DNA from: Rhytidiadelphus loreus
Lineage: Eukaryota; Streptophyta; Bryopsida; Hypnales; Hylocomiaceae
Direction of reading: 5' to 3'
Length of the DNA: 64,000 nt
Assembly: GCA_947034895.1 (NCBI GenBank)
Contig: OX344761.1
Coordinates: 26,114,863-26,178,862, forward strand
The position numbers were made by a program, and so were the translations under genes. Under the pieces are notes generated by a model. It saw only the letters and a list, made by a program, of their open reading frames with translations, was not told where the DNA came from and made no database searches. Positions 52,801 to 61,856 of the stretch are shown in pieces. The number at the start of each line of letters is the position of its first letter. Position 1 is the first letter of the stretch.

Positions 52801-52897
52801 ACAAGGTCCACTCGAAGAAATTGGTGGTAATGAACCAATAGTACAAGAAGCAAATGCAAATACTTCTGTGCGCATTCTTAGGCATGGAAGACGTTGA
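49808..52897 (+). CDS. hAT superfamily transposase (BED finger, DUF659, hAT dimerisation)
   Basis: A 1029-aa intronless frame from the first in-frame ATG, which lies after an acceptor-like TTTTTTTTGGTGCAG (a possible 5'-UTR intron). In order it has a BED-type zinc finger (C22, C25, H39, C54), a DUF659/RNase-H-like core with D235 (SDGWDNVTHRP) and D296 (CTDNAANM), the insertion-domain C320-x2-H323 (GCSAHALDLLLED), and the hAT C-terminal dimerisation block (about 579-642) carrying E611 (SSCERNWS). The D-D-E triad is therefore present and the core looks intact. Unusually, about 360 more residues follow: an acidic run (DPDDDDSDDSSNDDD), Pro/Ser-rich linkers and a basic putative nuclear signal (RARRRLRRE). 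It could be an active transposase or a domesticated one. The neighbouring kinase-like gene is convergent. Confidence 0.88.
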   Translation: MGGGRSQWEPWYTLRPDGKVACKFCETLLSYRKDRLLFHLGYRRNDTVQGVRACTKVNAAVKVMFWNCGGHIPTDTSHGPGRDVEVTSPSTILPSVVRSEQQVDASISANDGGENTGGQSSQVRSSEAPIPNLTHSRSMRQLSVQDGMNASNKQVLDKKWAKFFYEANIPFNVVRHPAFLDAVKSTSESRVGYKPPAYHALRTKLIKSTKDEVAAIVAEKTRAPIHKYGITICSDGWDNVTHRPLMNVMLACTSGEVFLGSIDTTGECKDATYVANCMGDYIDGVGAQNVVQVCTDNAANMLAAGALLMRRFPHIYFQGCSAHALDLLLEDWGKQDWITSMVKKAKSIVKYIRTHHMPLAIFRRRSPNHVLKNPVQTRFATMFLMIERLVEVREAVESTVHDPQWNEYTRRLASSEKKRKANDVRRYVRTDEFWRRCLNFVHIVEPVLIALREFDGKHPCLDKAWLVMKKVEKHVLSLRDPPFSLEPRYAISAIDDFYKRWDMLRTDLHYTGALLNPFLLDEVLLMDDDEAREAILRVLRKLAVGDQAFASALSEYQAFRDRRGIFSGLPDVNTLNLQPHKWWDLLGAGARTLAPIAKKILAQVCSASSCERNWSMYSFVHNKSRNRLTSERAEELVYIYTNSKTLRERAAANPTRWYTENMMSEDSMTNESDGLDRRSVRSDPDDDDSDDSSNDDDKPPFDRFGGFGGVRPLIDASVFDFEEGDNNDNASEGHQGSPPRMPQTWNAGPSGGNTNEDVVAPRPLSPDPMDVQIDATIDRDGVDVGRGREEEVVVPPSLPMRTTRREGPPQGGEAHMPPPNRVSVAQRQMPVLENLQIQSSSRPSSSEVRPHEPTSSVGTRLAGMVSQRVTRNTNSLRPPVHANNRGKRPRPQGTTSERVNTRARRRLRREEAASQPFLREVQTGGPNTDGIMDATGQRPLWTLSSIARPQRNRNDEASSESDSAPSNHSNDDGASIGGTIGEDGEVPGDSDYRGPVPRQGPLEEIGGNEPIVQEANANTSVRILRHGRR

Positions 52898-54247
52898 ATG
52901 TTTTTGAAATGACAATAGGGTCTTCACATTTTCAAATGCAAATTTTTTAGAGGCTCAATACCTTGCATATTGAAATCAGCATTAATATGAAATATGACTT
53001 TTGTTCCTTTCATTCTCATGGAACTATTTACCCCTACAGTCCCAAAGTCATTACACAAAAAGGGACGCAAAACTGTTTTTTCTCTTGCATTTGCCTCAAC
53101 ATGTGGAAAAAAAGGTTTTTTACAACATCTAACCGTAAGATCTTGTACTTCACATGTTTTTTATCACGTGGAAAAAATTTCATGAAGTTTGACCGAATAG
53201 ATTGAAAGATATTAGCATTCAAACTTGGAAGAACTAGTTTTCTGAATGCGGGCTTTGCAATTTCAAATTAACTTTCACTACGATTTATGGAAAATTAGGC
53301 CTTTGGAGTTTGGAGCAATATTGTTTTTGAATTTCTTTTTGTGAATACGAAAGAATCGAGGTCTAAATTTGAAAGAGTTATTGCAATTGAAAACTCCATG
53401 TGTTAAAATCCAAATAACACAATCTGACAGTCTGGTGTTTTTTTCATGTATGTTTTCTTTTTTTCAAATTTAATTTAAATTAAAATTCTAAAACTATGTT
53501 TTTCATTCATTCCTTCGTTTATGACTTTATGGTAAGAGTTTCCGGTTATTCTGATACATATTCTAATTGATAAAATTTGATTTCCACGTTTAGCTTTATA
53601 AAATCACAATAAATTCATTTTTCCATTAATTTTGCTGAAAAAAATAAAATAAATTTAAAATAAATTCTTACGAGTGGGGAGAAATATTAAAATATTATGC
53701 TGATTTTCAATAAAAATATAAATTTGGTTTGATAGTGAAATTTGACTTCAAGCCCGTCTTTGTGGTTGTTTATTGGTTTCGGGTGTGAAAACTAAAATAA
53801 CCAATTGAAAATTTGTTCGACTAGAAATCTCTATTGATATTTGGACCTCTTGTAAAAAACTAAAAATTTAGAATCTCGTGAGTTGTTTTTTCTATTTTTA
53901 CTTATTTATGGCACGAAGTGCAACAAAAATGATGACAATTACAATTGTGCACAAAACTAATTGGAATTTCTTATAATGATGTACAATTCAGAGTTTTTAG
54001 TACTAAAGATATAAGATTTTTGTTTAAACTAAATTTAAATGATAAAGTTAGGAAAGACAATAAGTTCTTTACAACTCAATGTTTTGGTAAAATACTTTTA
54101 TATCTTTATATAAACCAAAATGAGTACAAAATGCATTGAAGCCACAAAGTGTGCTACATTGCTACGTATGTCCTCAAGCCTACATTATAATAACCGCATG
54201 TGCTAAGTAAACACTAACTTTGCAACTATATGGTAATACACTATTAT
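52898..54247. other. convergent intergenic region with MITE-like fragment
   Basis: This lies between the 3' ends of the hAT and kinase-like genes. It includes a diverged piece of the CTATAGGATCTTGTAGT family at about 53029-53240, starting TTACCCCTACAG, with GTAAGATCTTGTACTTC and TTGAAAGATATTAGCATTC. The rest is AT-rich DNA without features, presumably holding both 3' UTRs. Confidence 0.5.
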
Positions 54248-55927
54248 CTAATCTTCATTGCGCGCTTGCTCTTCTTGAAGGTCTTGTTCTTTGCGAGCCT
54301 CGCGATAGCAATCCACAGCTGGTGTCCAAAACATTGGAGCACCACTTAGACGTTGCATGACGTATGTCACCGAGCGTCGTTGTAGTGGCTCCACCTTGCA
54401 CAATTCACCCAACATGGTTTGAAATGCACCAAATGCCGTATGGTCCGGAATCATCTCTAGATTTCCGCGATCTTTTTTCCATACCTTCATAGCCAATTTG
54501 CCTATGGAGTATCCATCTGTGTGTATACTAACACACGGTGGCTTAACCCTGCGAGTAGGAGATGATGAAGTTCCTGTCTCTCCAGTCAAGTACATCAACT
54601 CAGGAGCCACCCACCAACGTTGCGCTCGGGTTGCCTGCAACTTCCTTGGACAATTGAATTGGTAAAGAGAAGGGGTTTCTTCGTTGATGCGGCTACCCAT
54701 TCCCCAATCACATAGACCAATCCACACGGTTCTGCCATCATCATTCGGAAAATGAAGCATAATGTTCTCCGGTGTGATGTCGTTGTGCAATACAAAGCAT
54801 TGTTGCACTGCATCTACAATGCAAATCATTGCCCACGCAAGTTCAGTGCGCTTGCGTCTATATGCCATGAGGCGTTTCATGGCTTGCATTGTTTGTGGAG
54901 TTGCATCGTAAGCCACCTCTCCAATTTCATTTGGATCTCGGTTCTTCTCATCCAGTGTAAACATGGCGCCGAGAGTACCGCCATTCCACCACTGCAAATA
55001 ACACTCCATGGTCATATCATTTATAGCAAAGAATTTGATGACCCCTGGATGCTCGCATGGACATACCAATGCCTCGATGGACAACTTCTCCCTGGACTTC
55101 TTCAATTCATCCACGCGCAAAGCTGACTTCCCAGCTAATTCCATATTCTCCGGAATATGTTTTGAATTTTGAACACATACTTTGCGCACCCTCCCATGCC
55201 CCCTTTGTTTGCTATGGCCAGACAAAGGAACCACCACCACTCCGCATTCAAGAAAAACCACTCCTCCTGCAGCCTGTTGACCAAAGGCCAAATTTTGACT
55301 TCGTTGAAACCACGGAGCGGAACGGATGTTGTTTGAAGACAGTCCACGCATTGCTTCATGCCACCAATACACCTTCTTGTGCAACAAATTCAATGCTTGT
55401 TGTCTGGGCACTACACTCTTCTGAAAGCCTTTTATTTTTTCCGCAACTTGGGCAAGGTTGAAGATACACGTTTGCACTTGTGACTCCAACCAATGATCGA
55501 AGCATTCTTTCGTGCGGTCTTCATGCCACTCATCCGCGCTCATTGTTGTCCAAAACATGTGGTGGAACTTTTGTTTTATGACATCCACTCCCTGTAATCC
55601 GCGCGAGACGTATGTTGTGTTCAACTGCGAAATCGAATACTGCTCAAAAAAATCCAACACCACTTCATGCAATTTTCGCGTTGCACCCTTGCTTGGCCAC
55701 TTCTCCGGATTTGTAGACTTGTGCCTCCTTCGTTGCTTTTTTTTCCCCTTCGAAGACTCTCCGCCCCCCCCAGCAGTTGTGGCCCCTTCTGCAGCTACGG
55801 ACCCTTCAGCAACTACGGCCTCTGAAACGGGCTCTGGTGATTCTGCATCCGGGTCCATCATTAGTGCATTTCCAATACCTGTGTACCAATCATCAACTTT
55901 TCTCTTTGAGAAATCTCGACCAGCCAT
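54248..55927 (-). CDS. divergent protein-kinase-like protein
   Basis: A 559-aa intronless frame from ATG 55927. The N-terminal third has a basic, Gly/Ser-rich segment (KGKKKQRRRHK, 61-70) and a helical region of unknown function. The kinase-like fold starts near residue 215. K249 (RVRKV) is a candidate for the strand-3 lysine and E285 for helix C, followed by EHPGVIKFF. The catalytic loop is HNDITPENIM (D383, N388) instead of HRD, the metal motif is DWG (407-409) instead of DFG, and APE (441-443) and D471 are kept. The glycine loop is not clear. Catalytic Asp, Asn and metal Asp are all retained, so activity is possible. The family is not identified. It is convergent with the transposase gene and has a GGACGG array and TATA box upstream. 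Confidence 0.75.
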   Translation of the reverse strand: MAGRDFSKRKVDDWYTGIGNALMMDPDAESPEPVSEAVVAEGSVAAEGATTAGGGGESSKGKKKQRRRHKSTNPEKWPSKGATRKLHEVVLDFFEQYSISQLNTTYVSRGLQGVDVIKQKFHHMFWTTMSADEWHEDRTKECFDHWLESQVQTCIFNLAQVAEKIKGFQKSVVPRQQALNLLHKKVYWWHEAMRGLSSNNIRSAPWFQRSQNLAFGQQAAGGVVFLECGVVVVPLSGHSKQRGHGRVRKVCVQNSKHIPENMELAGKSALRVDELKKSREKLSIEALVCPCEHPGVIKFFAINDMTMECYLQWWNGGTLGAMFTLDEKNRDPNEIGEVAYDATPQTMQAMKRLMAYRRKRTELAWAMICIVDAVQQCFVLHNDITPENIMLHFPNDDGRTVWIGLCDWGMGSRINEETPSLYQFNCPRKLQATRAQRWWVAPELMYLTGETGTSSSPTRRVKPPCVSIHTDGYSIGKLAMKVWKKDRGNLEMIPDHTAFGAFQTMLGELCKVEPLQRRSVTYVMQRLSGAPMFWTPAVDCYREARKEQDLQEEQARNED

Positions 55928-56127
55928 CGTGACAGTAACAAGTAACAAATAATCAAAATGATAGGAATTCGGAATTCGGCTTCCACAAAGTGAAAAACCG
56001 CCCCCCTTATTCCTCAAACCAGCCTCTACCCAGCACCCGCGCTCGCAAGCAAGGACTGCAACCAATCCAAGACAAGAGAGCACCGTCAGAGCAGGAGAGA
56101 CTGTGGCGAAAGTACCCTAAAAACAGT

Positions 56128-56136
56128 CTTTATATA
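56128..56136 (-). promoter_or_regulatory. TATA box of kinase-like gene
   Basis: On the minus strand this reads TATATAAAG, a canonical TATA box 201 bp from the ATG at 55927. Array B ends only about 15 bp further upstream. Confidence 0.65.
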
Positions 56137-56145
56137 CCCATTTCA

Positions 56146-56500
56146 CGTCGACGGAAAGGCCGTCGAGAGGACGGACAGGGCGTCCAGAGGACGGGAAGGC
56201 CGTCCAGGGCCGTCCAGCCCGCGGACCAGCCGTCGAGAGGACGGACGGCCGGGCAGGGGCTGAGACCGTCCAGCCTAAACCCTGGGCGTCCAGAGGACGT
56301 CCAGGTCGTCCCCCCCCACGGACCAGCCGTCCAGCGGGCCAGGCCGTCCAGAGGACGTGAAGACTTTCGAGAGACGGCACAGATTGTCGAGAGGACAATC
56401 TGAATCTCGAGAGACGGAAAGCCCGTCGAGAGGACGGACAAGCCGTCGAGAGGAAGGGAAGGCCGTCGAGAGGGCGGGAAGGTCATCGAGCGGGACGTTC
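56146..56500. promoter_or_regulatory. array B: phased CCGTC-N5-GACGG palindromes upstream of kinase-like gene
   Basis: Units such as CCGTCGAGAGGACGG recur with a 20-bp period. Starts are seen at 56160, 56180 and 56200, and again at 56423, 56443, 56463 and 56483. Less regular units and a degraded stretch (56365-56404) lie between. The architecture is the same as array A but the spacer differs (GAGAG or CAGAG rather than CCTTG), so it is not a simple recent copy. Confidence 0.8.
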
Positions 56501-57618
56501 GAACAAGTGGAATTCATTTCTAATCCTTGTTCCATGAATTTTTCATTTATGTGGTTCGGCACTCTCGGACTTGTCAGGACATGTGTCCTTCCTCTCAATC
56601 GGGCATTAGTCTACAGTGGCGGGTAGTTTAGGAGTGCTAACTTAATGTATTTATTTGTTTCAATTAGAGGACAAATAAATACCAGGGATGACATTCAAAT
56701 GCTGAAAACGAGGTTTACTGCTCATTTAGAATGGAATTCTATTTTGTTGCACGTAAATAATGGGAGATACATAGAAAAAAATCACCAAAGGTCAAATTGA
56801 AAACTTTTTAATGTCGATCCTTTAATGTTCTATTTGGATGTTCATGTTAACATTTGATTCATTCTATTGATTCTAATTGCACCCATTTTCACAAAAGTCG
56901 TTGGCATTGGGCAATGTTTTTATTCCCAAAACCTCAAAATCTCGCAATCCCTTAAAATAATTTATAATCTGTAGGGCTCAAATTTGAATTCAAATGAATT
57001 TTATCAATTATACGTAGAACAATTTCACCTTTGGAATTATTGTATTTTGATTCCATCTTTCCTTGCATGTAAGTGCACATGACAATTTAGTATTTTGTTG
57101 AATTTTAAACCCTGTCTATACTAGTATACTCGATTCAAAGTCTCAATCGTACAAACATTCAATAACTTATTGAGAACGGATCAAATATACAAAGACCAAG
57201 ACAAAAACAACCCTCTAAATGCTCTAGTTAAAGGTAGTAAGATTAATACTCTAAAATGGTTAATTATCAAATAAGTGAAAGACCTCCTAAACAACATATG
57301 TCATATGCATATCATTGATTCATGTAAAACATTGTTTCTTCTTTCCATTCATACATTACATAAAAAAAATGTAGCCCTATACATCTATACTTAAGAATGT
57401 TTTACCTTTTACAGATATTGTTATGCCATTTTTTGGTGTCTTCAATATGTTTTCTAAAACTTTGAATTTAAATCATTAATCTATTTTTTTCCAATTCAAA
57501 CTTCAAAGACTACATCTTGATTGAGTTTTGCACTTGTAATGCCAACTACCGAAATGAAGGACATGTTTCGTAGTATCCGGTCCAACCTAGGTTTTGAAGT
57601 AAATCCTATAGGCTTATA

Positions 57619-57651
57619 CCCTAAACCCTAAACCCTAAACCCTAAACCCTA
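57619..57651. repeat. interstitial telomere-type repeat (CCCTAAA)n
   Basis: Four full CCCTAAA units and a partial CCCTA. This is the plant-type telomere sequence, found here inside gene-containing DNA. Confidence 0.9.
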
Positions 57652-58883
57652 GACGTTGTTGCAATTTTAAGAGAATTTGATGTTCAAGTTTATGTAACTA
57701 TGACAAATAAGAGAGGATTGGTGTAAGTCCGTAAGATAAAGGTAAAAAAAGGACGAATGGATTCTAATGTTCCATGTAGTCTTCCACACAAAGGGAAACT
57801 CTAAAAGACTAAAACAATAACATAATAACATATGGCATTTGCCTTTTATTTTTATTCTCAAAATCAAAATGCAACATTGAGTACATGAACTTGACATTTT
57901 TGTGGTGCCTATATTTTTTTTATGGCTTCTAAATTATAATGCAACTAGCGGTGAATTACTATAGTTTTTCTTATGGATTGTTTATTAATTGCTTATGTAG
58001 TATCATATGTTAGCCACTAAACTGACTGAAGTCGCAAGGCCTCTTTTGAGTCTTTTCCATACTAAATCTGAATAAATTGCCATTTCTAATTTTCTATAGC
58101 AAAGAATTAAAAAAAAAAAAAATGTGTTTAGGCCTCTAAGGTGCACCTTTGCTTGTAGCATGTAGGATCTCATACTAGAGTACTAGACTAGTGTTCAATT
58201 GATCGGAAGAAATTTCACAAACTTGACCTATGTAGAATTGTAGATTGCAAGATATTTACAATAAACTTCACCCTCTGAACACCCAACGGCATCATTTAGT
58301 GCCAATTTAATGGCAGTTCAATCACTTCAATGACATGGAAAGAAGTTGGAAGCGTTCATTTCATTTTCTTGGGACCTACCATGTTGAGTTACAAAGTGTA
58401 TCCAATTGATTTTGTAGTCTTTCCAATATTTGCCTCCAAGTAATTCCGAGTTTAGAAAAAATAAAAATAAAAAAATATGCTCCTTTAGTGTATTTTAGGA
58501 AGTTGTTGGTCCTTACTCTAAATCTAAGATTTCTCCCCAAAATTGATATTTTGGGAGTTTGAGTCTAACTATCAAACAAAAGGTCCTTTTCTCTAGTTCC
58601 TATTTTATGTAAAATCCCCCAACACAACCCTAAATTGAAATTTCATTATTGCGATTTGAACTTCGAATGTGTTTTTAATGTCTACTACATTGAGTACAAA
58701 ACAAATATATCATGAAATGGAAATTAAGTTTACACTATGATGAATTCTAATGTCATTGTCCTTGTGATATATACACATGGTGAAAAATTGAAAATCTGAA
58801 AATTACTTTTCTATTTAACGTGATTTTGTCAAAACTTCCACCCTGAACCAATTTAAAAAAAAAAAAAATGTATATATTGTGAA

Positions 58884-59345
58884 GGGCCGTCCAGAGGACG
58901 GAAAGGCCATTCCAGACAACGAACAGGCCGTTGTGAGGATGGGCAGGTCGTTCCCGACCAGGGACAGGCCATCGAGGATACGGGCAGACCGTCCTCCTGG
59001 ACGGGCTTTCCGTCGAAGAGACGGGCAGGCCGTCTAGGGGACGGAAAGCCCGTCCAGGACCACATCCAGGCCGTCCAGGGGACGGAATGCCCGTCCCCTC
59101 CCACACCCAAGCCGTCGAGGGGACGGAAAGCCCGTCCCCTTCCACGGAAAGGCCGTCGAGGGGACGGGCAGCCCGTCTAGAGGACGAAAAGGCCGTCCGT
59201 CGAACTCTCGGGCGGCGGTGTAATCATTCCCCGAACCTAGAGACGGCGCCCCGAACCCGTTGACGGCGTTCCGACCCGAGGCCGGACGTCCGTGGACGGA
59301 TCGGCCGTCCATTCCAGGGCTGTCCCCCGCCGTGGACGGTCTGGA
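58884..59345. promoter_or_regulatory. array C: phased CCGTC-N5-GACGG palindromes upstream of RING gene
   Basis: Sixteen consecutive unit starts can be followed from 58887 to 59193: 58887, 58907, 58928, 58948, 58969, 58989, 59010, 59030, 59050, 59071, 59091, 59112, 59132, 59153, 59173 and 59193. This is a mean step of 20.4 bp, two turns of B-DNA. Clear units are CCGTCCAGAGGACGG and CCGTCGAGGGGACGG. From 59200 to 59345 the motif continues irregularly. It ends about 65 bp before a TATA-like box. Confidence 0.85.
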
Positions 59346-59409
59346 TTTGGGGGGGGACGGGCTGATTAGGTGTTAATTACCCTTGCTAACCGGGTCGGTA
59401 ACTGGGGGG

Positions 59410-59416
59410 TATAAGT
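59410..59416 (+). promoter_or_regulatory. TATA-like box of RING gene
   Basis: TATAAGT lies about 210 bp before the ATG at 59622, the same spacing as in the other two genes of this block. Confidence 0.4.
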
Positions 59417-59621
59417 GACATTTTTTCACATTTGCCCTTGCTTCTTCTTTTGAATTGCACTGTCCTAGCTTGAGAAAGCTTCGCATTGCAATTTGAGGGG
59501 AAGTGTTATACATGTGACATTGTTTTGCCACATTTCAGTTGCCTTCACGCAACAGAAGGCAAAGCAAATTGTCATTGTATTCGCATACAGTATCGTGTGT
59601 GTCATTGTGCAGGTATCAAGA

Positions 59622-61856
59622 ATGGATGCAGAGGATGTAGCAGGAGGTGAGGGACCTGGAGGTGAGGGAAGCGGTAGAAAGAAGAGAGGAAATAGAGCAA
59701 CTTTGGATTGGGGCACACTTAATGCCCTAGCGATTATGGCACAGCCTGGGTGGTTGGAGGCAGAATCACCATGGACAAGAGCGACATGTCGGCGGTTTGT
59801 AGATTGGGCCCACATCAACCGCCATTGGCCACACGACCGGTACGAGGTGCACGTGAAATCTAGCGTGGTGAATATTGACCAGTGCACCCATCCGCACTTC
59901 AAGAAGAGGATGATTGAAGTGTCATTGGCACTTTGGGGTTCAAGATCGAAGAAGGACGGGACACTTTCATTGTGCCAAATGGCATATGCGGAGGTTTTTC
60001 TTGGCAAGGATGTGGATTGGAGAAGCTTTTTGGGCAGACAACGGGACAACAAGTTTCCAAATAGAACTCGCCACATTCCAACAAATCTTGCCGTGCCACT
60101 GGACAATGCACAAATTCCTGCCGTGCCATTGCTTGGTATTCAAAATGTGCAAATGGATGTGGTTCCACCCGTGGAGCAGCCAAGGACGGAGTTGATGGAA
60201 GTAGAAGTTGGTCAGAGCAGCGGTGCAAATGTCAACCAACAAAATGTGATTGGTGGAGCCCAAGTTGACAGTGAAGAACTAATTCGCTTGCGCCAATTAG
60301 TACAAACACTGCAAGCGGAAAAAGAAGAAGCGCTACGACTTCATGCAGCAGAGTTTGAAGTTCAAAGTGCAAGGATGCGGGCCCTTGTAGATGAAAACGT
60401 GCGCCTCATCGCACGTGAAGCAGAGCTTGTAGAGCGCAACAGGCGGTTCAGCACAGACTCAGTTCCACCACTCGATGTTGTAGTGGAACGTGCTACATAC
60501 GGGGCAGACGAAGACAGAGCAGGCCCGAGCAATACACCTGAGTTTGTGGTACGACCACGGGCCATTTTTCCAAGTGCAGAAAGTGCCTCGTTGGATATTA
60601 TGCGTGCACGTGCTGAGCGGGCTGAAGCAGAGGTTGGAAGTACTCGTACAAGCATGGAAGAATTAACAAGCGCCATGCGTGCTTTGGAACTCCGTGCCAA
60701 CAACGCTGAGGCAGATGTGGCGGTGTTGACTGCAGCTCGAACTGACATGGAACAGACCATGACCGCAATGAGTGCTCAAAACATGCGGTTGGTCCACAAT
60801 CCTCAGAAGGAACAGATGCTGCTTCAAATGTGCAACATGAAGTTGACATGCAGCATGGCGCTAAACGAGGCTGAGCAAATGCAGCGTGAAGTGAGGAGAG
60901 TGGCTGCGGAATTCAATGATGGCGGTCAACGTTATTTTGGCTTGACCTCATGGCCTCGGGTGGAAGAAATGTTCACCGACGATTTGCCAGTGTTCGCCGA
61001 GAATTCAAGCATCGATTGGAATTCCCGTGCAGACTTGGAATTCCAATACAATATCGAGCGCCAATGGTACGGGCCACCCAACTGCGATGGCATTACACCA
61101 CTAGTGTGGCCGTCCGTTCCAGCTTTTGTACAAGATGGAACAACATGTATAATTTGCCAAGAACCGTTTGGCCCAGAAGGTGGATGGAATCTTGGTACAT
61201 GTGGCCATCTATACCACCCCGGGTGTCTCATTCCTCACATGGTCACCAGAAAGAGATGTGCGCAATGTAGAGCTCCATTTCATGCACGACTGTACAAAAC
61301 GTTTGGCCTTCAAGACCACATGCCTACAGCGTACGAGTACAATGAAGAAAATTTACCGGGCCTCGGTAATAGAGTACATTGGGGTTCAGACGTGACATGG
61401 CTTTGGAAGTGGGGCCACGACAACCGACACCTCCCGGCAGGAACGGTCGCTGAGATACATTGGCAGAGTGATGCCCAAGTGACAAAGGTGATCAGAAGGG
61501 TTTTTGGAGAGGGTGATCCAGGGCGTCGACTATATTTTGGTCAGATTGCGGGTGGACATTGGGACCAAGACCGCTCCATTTTTGTGCGTGCGCCGCATCC
61601 ACAGTGCATCATGTTTAACTCTCAAGGCACGCCAGTCGGATTTGAGGGTGAACTGAGTTTTGAGGAACAAATGACGTACATTGAAGACAATACCTTCCAT
61701 GAGCCAGCTCTCGTGAGTGCCATTTATTCCCACTTACATAATAGATATGACATCGACGCATTTAAGCTATTGACGACTTTGCAATCGCGACGAGAATTGC
61801 AACAATTTTTGAGAAACAGCATAGCACAAGGCGTTGTAATCGAAGAAGTAGAATAG
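59622..61856 (+). CDS. coiled-coil RING-H2 protein, probable E3 ubiquitin ligase
   Basis: A 744-aa intronless frame from the first ATG, 11 nt after an acceptor-like TCATTGTGCAG (a possible 5'-UTR intron). The N-terminus is Gly-rich and basic. Residues 29-165 form a conserved-looking, Trp-rich region of unknown function (WGTLNALAIMAQPGW). Heptad-like, Ala/Glu-rich coiled coils span about 216-275 and 323-430. A C3H2C3 RING follows: C509-x2-C512, C527-x-H529, H532, C535, C546-x2-C549. About 190 residues remain after it, with WGSDVTWLWKWGHDNRHLP and a second Trp-rich block, of no known domain. RING-H2 fingers usually recruit a ubiquitin-conjugating enzyme. The substrate is unknown. It could be cargo of a transposable element or a member of an expanded family. 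Confidence 0.78.
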   Translation: MDAEDVAGGEGPGGEGSGRKKRGNRATLDWGTLNALAIMAQPGWLEAESPWTRATCRRFVDWAHINRHWPHDRYEVHVKSSVVNIDQCTHPHFKKRMIEVSLALWGSRSKKDGTLSLCQMAYAEVFLGKDVDWRSFLGRQRDNKFPNRTRHIPTNLAVPLDNAQIPAVPLLGIQNVQMDVVPPVEQPRTELMEVEVGQSSGANVNQQNVIGGAQVDSEELIRLRQLVQTLQAEKEEALRLHAAEFEVQSARMRALVDENVRLIAREAELVERNRRFSTDSVPPLDVVVERATYGADEDRAGPSNTPEFVVRPRAIFPSAESASLDIMRARAERAEAEVGSTRTSMEELTSAMRALELRANNAEADVAVLTAARTDMEQTMTAMSAQNMRLVHNPQKEQMLLQMCNMKLTCSMALNEAEQMQREVRRVAAEFNDGGQRYFGLTSWPRVEEMFTDDLPVFAENSSIDWNSRADLEFQYNIERQWYGPPNCDGITPLVWPSVPAFVQDGTTCIICQEPFGPEGGWNLGTCGHLYHPGCLIPHMVTRKRCAQCRAPFHARLYKTFGLQDHMPTAYEYNEENLPGLGNRVHWGSDVTWLWKWGHDNRHLPAGTVAEIHWQSDAQVTKVIRRVFGEGDPGRRLYFGQIAGGHWDQDRSIFVRAPHPQCIMFNSQGTPVGFEGELSFEEQMTYIEDNTFHEPALVSAIYSHLHNRYDIDAFKLLTTLQSRRELQQFLRNSIAQGVVIEEVE

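Larger units (their letters stand above)
55928..59621. other. divergent intergenic region between kinase-like and RING genes
   Basis: It contains array B (56146-56500), AT-rich spacer, an interstitial telomere-like run (57619-57651), a MITE-like fragment at about 58130-58290 (GTAGGATCTCATACTAG, TTGCAAGATATTTA), array C (58884-59345) and the RING gene leader. No exon is supported. Confidence 0.55.

Noticed and set aside
49140..59345. CRISPR-like appearance of regularly spaced palindromic repeats
   Set aside because: Units are 15 bp with spacers of about 5 bp that are themselves repetitive. The DNA is eukaryotic and there are no cas genes.
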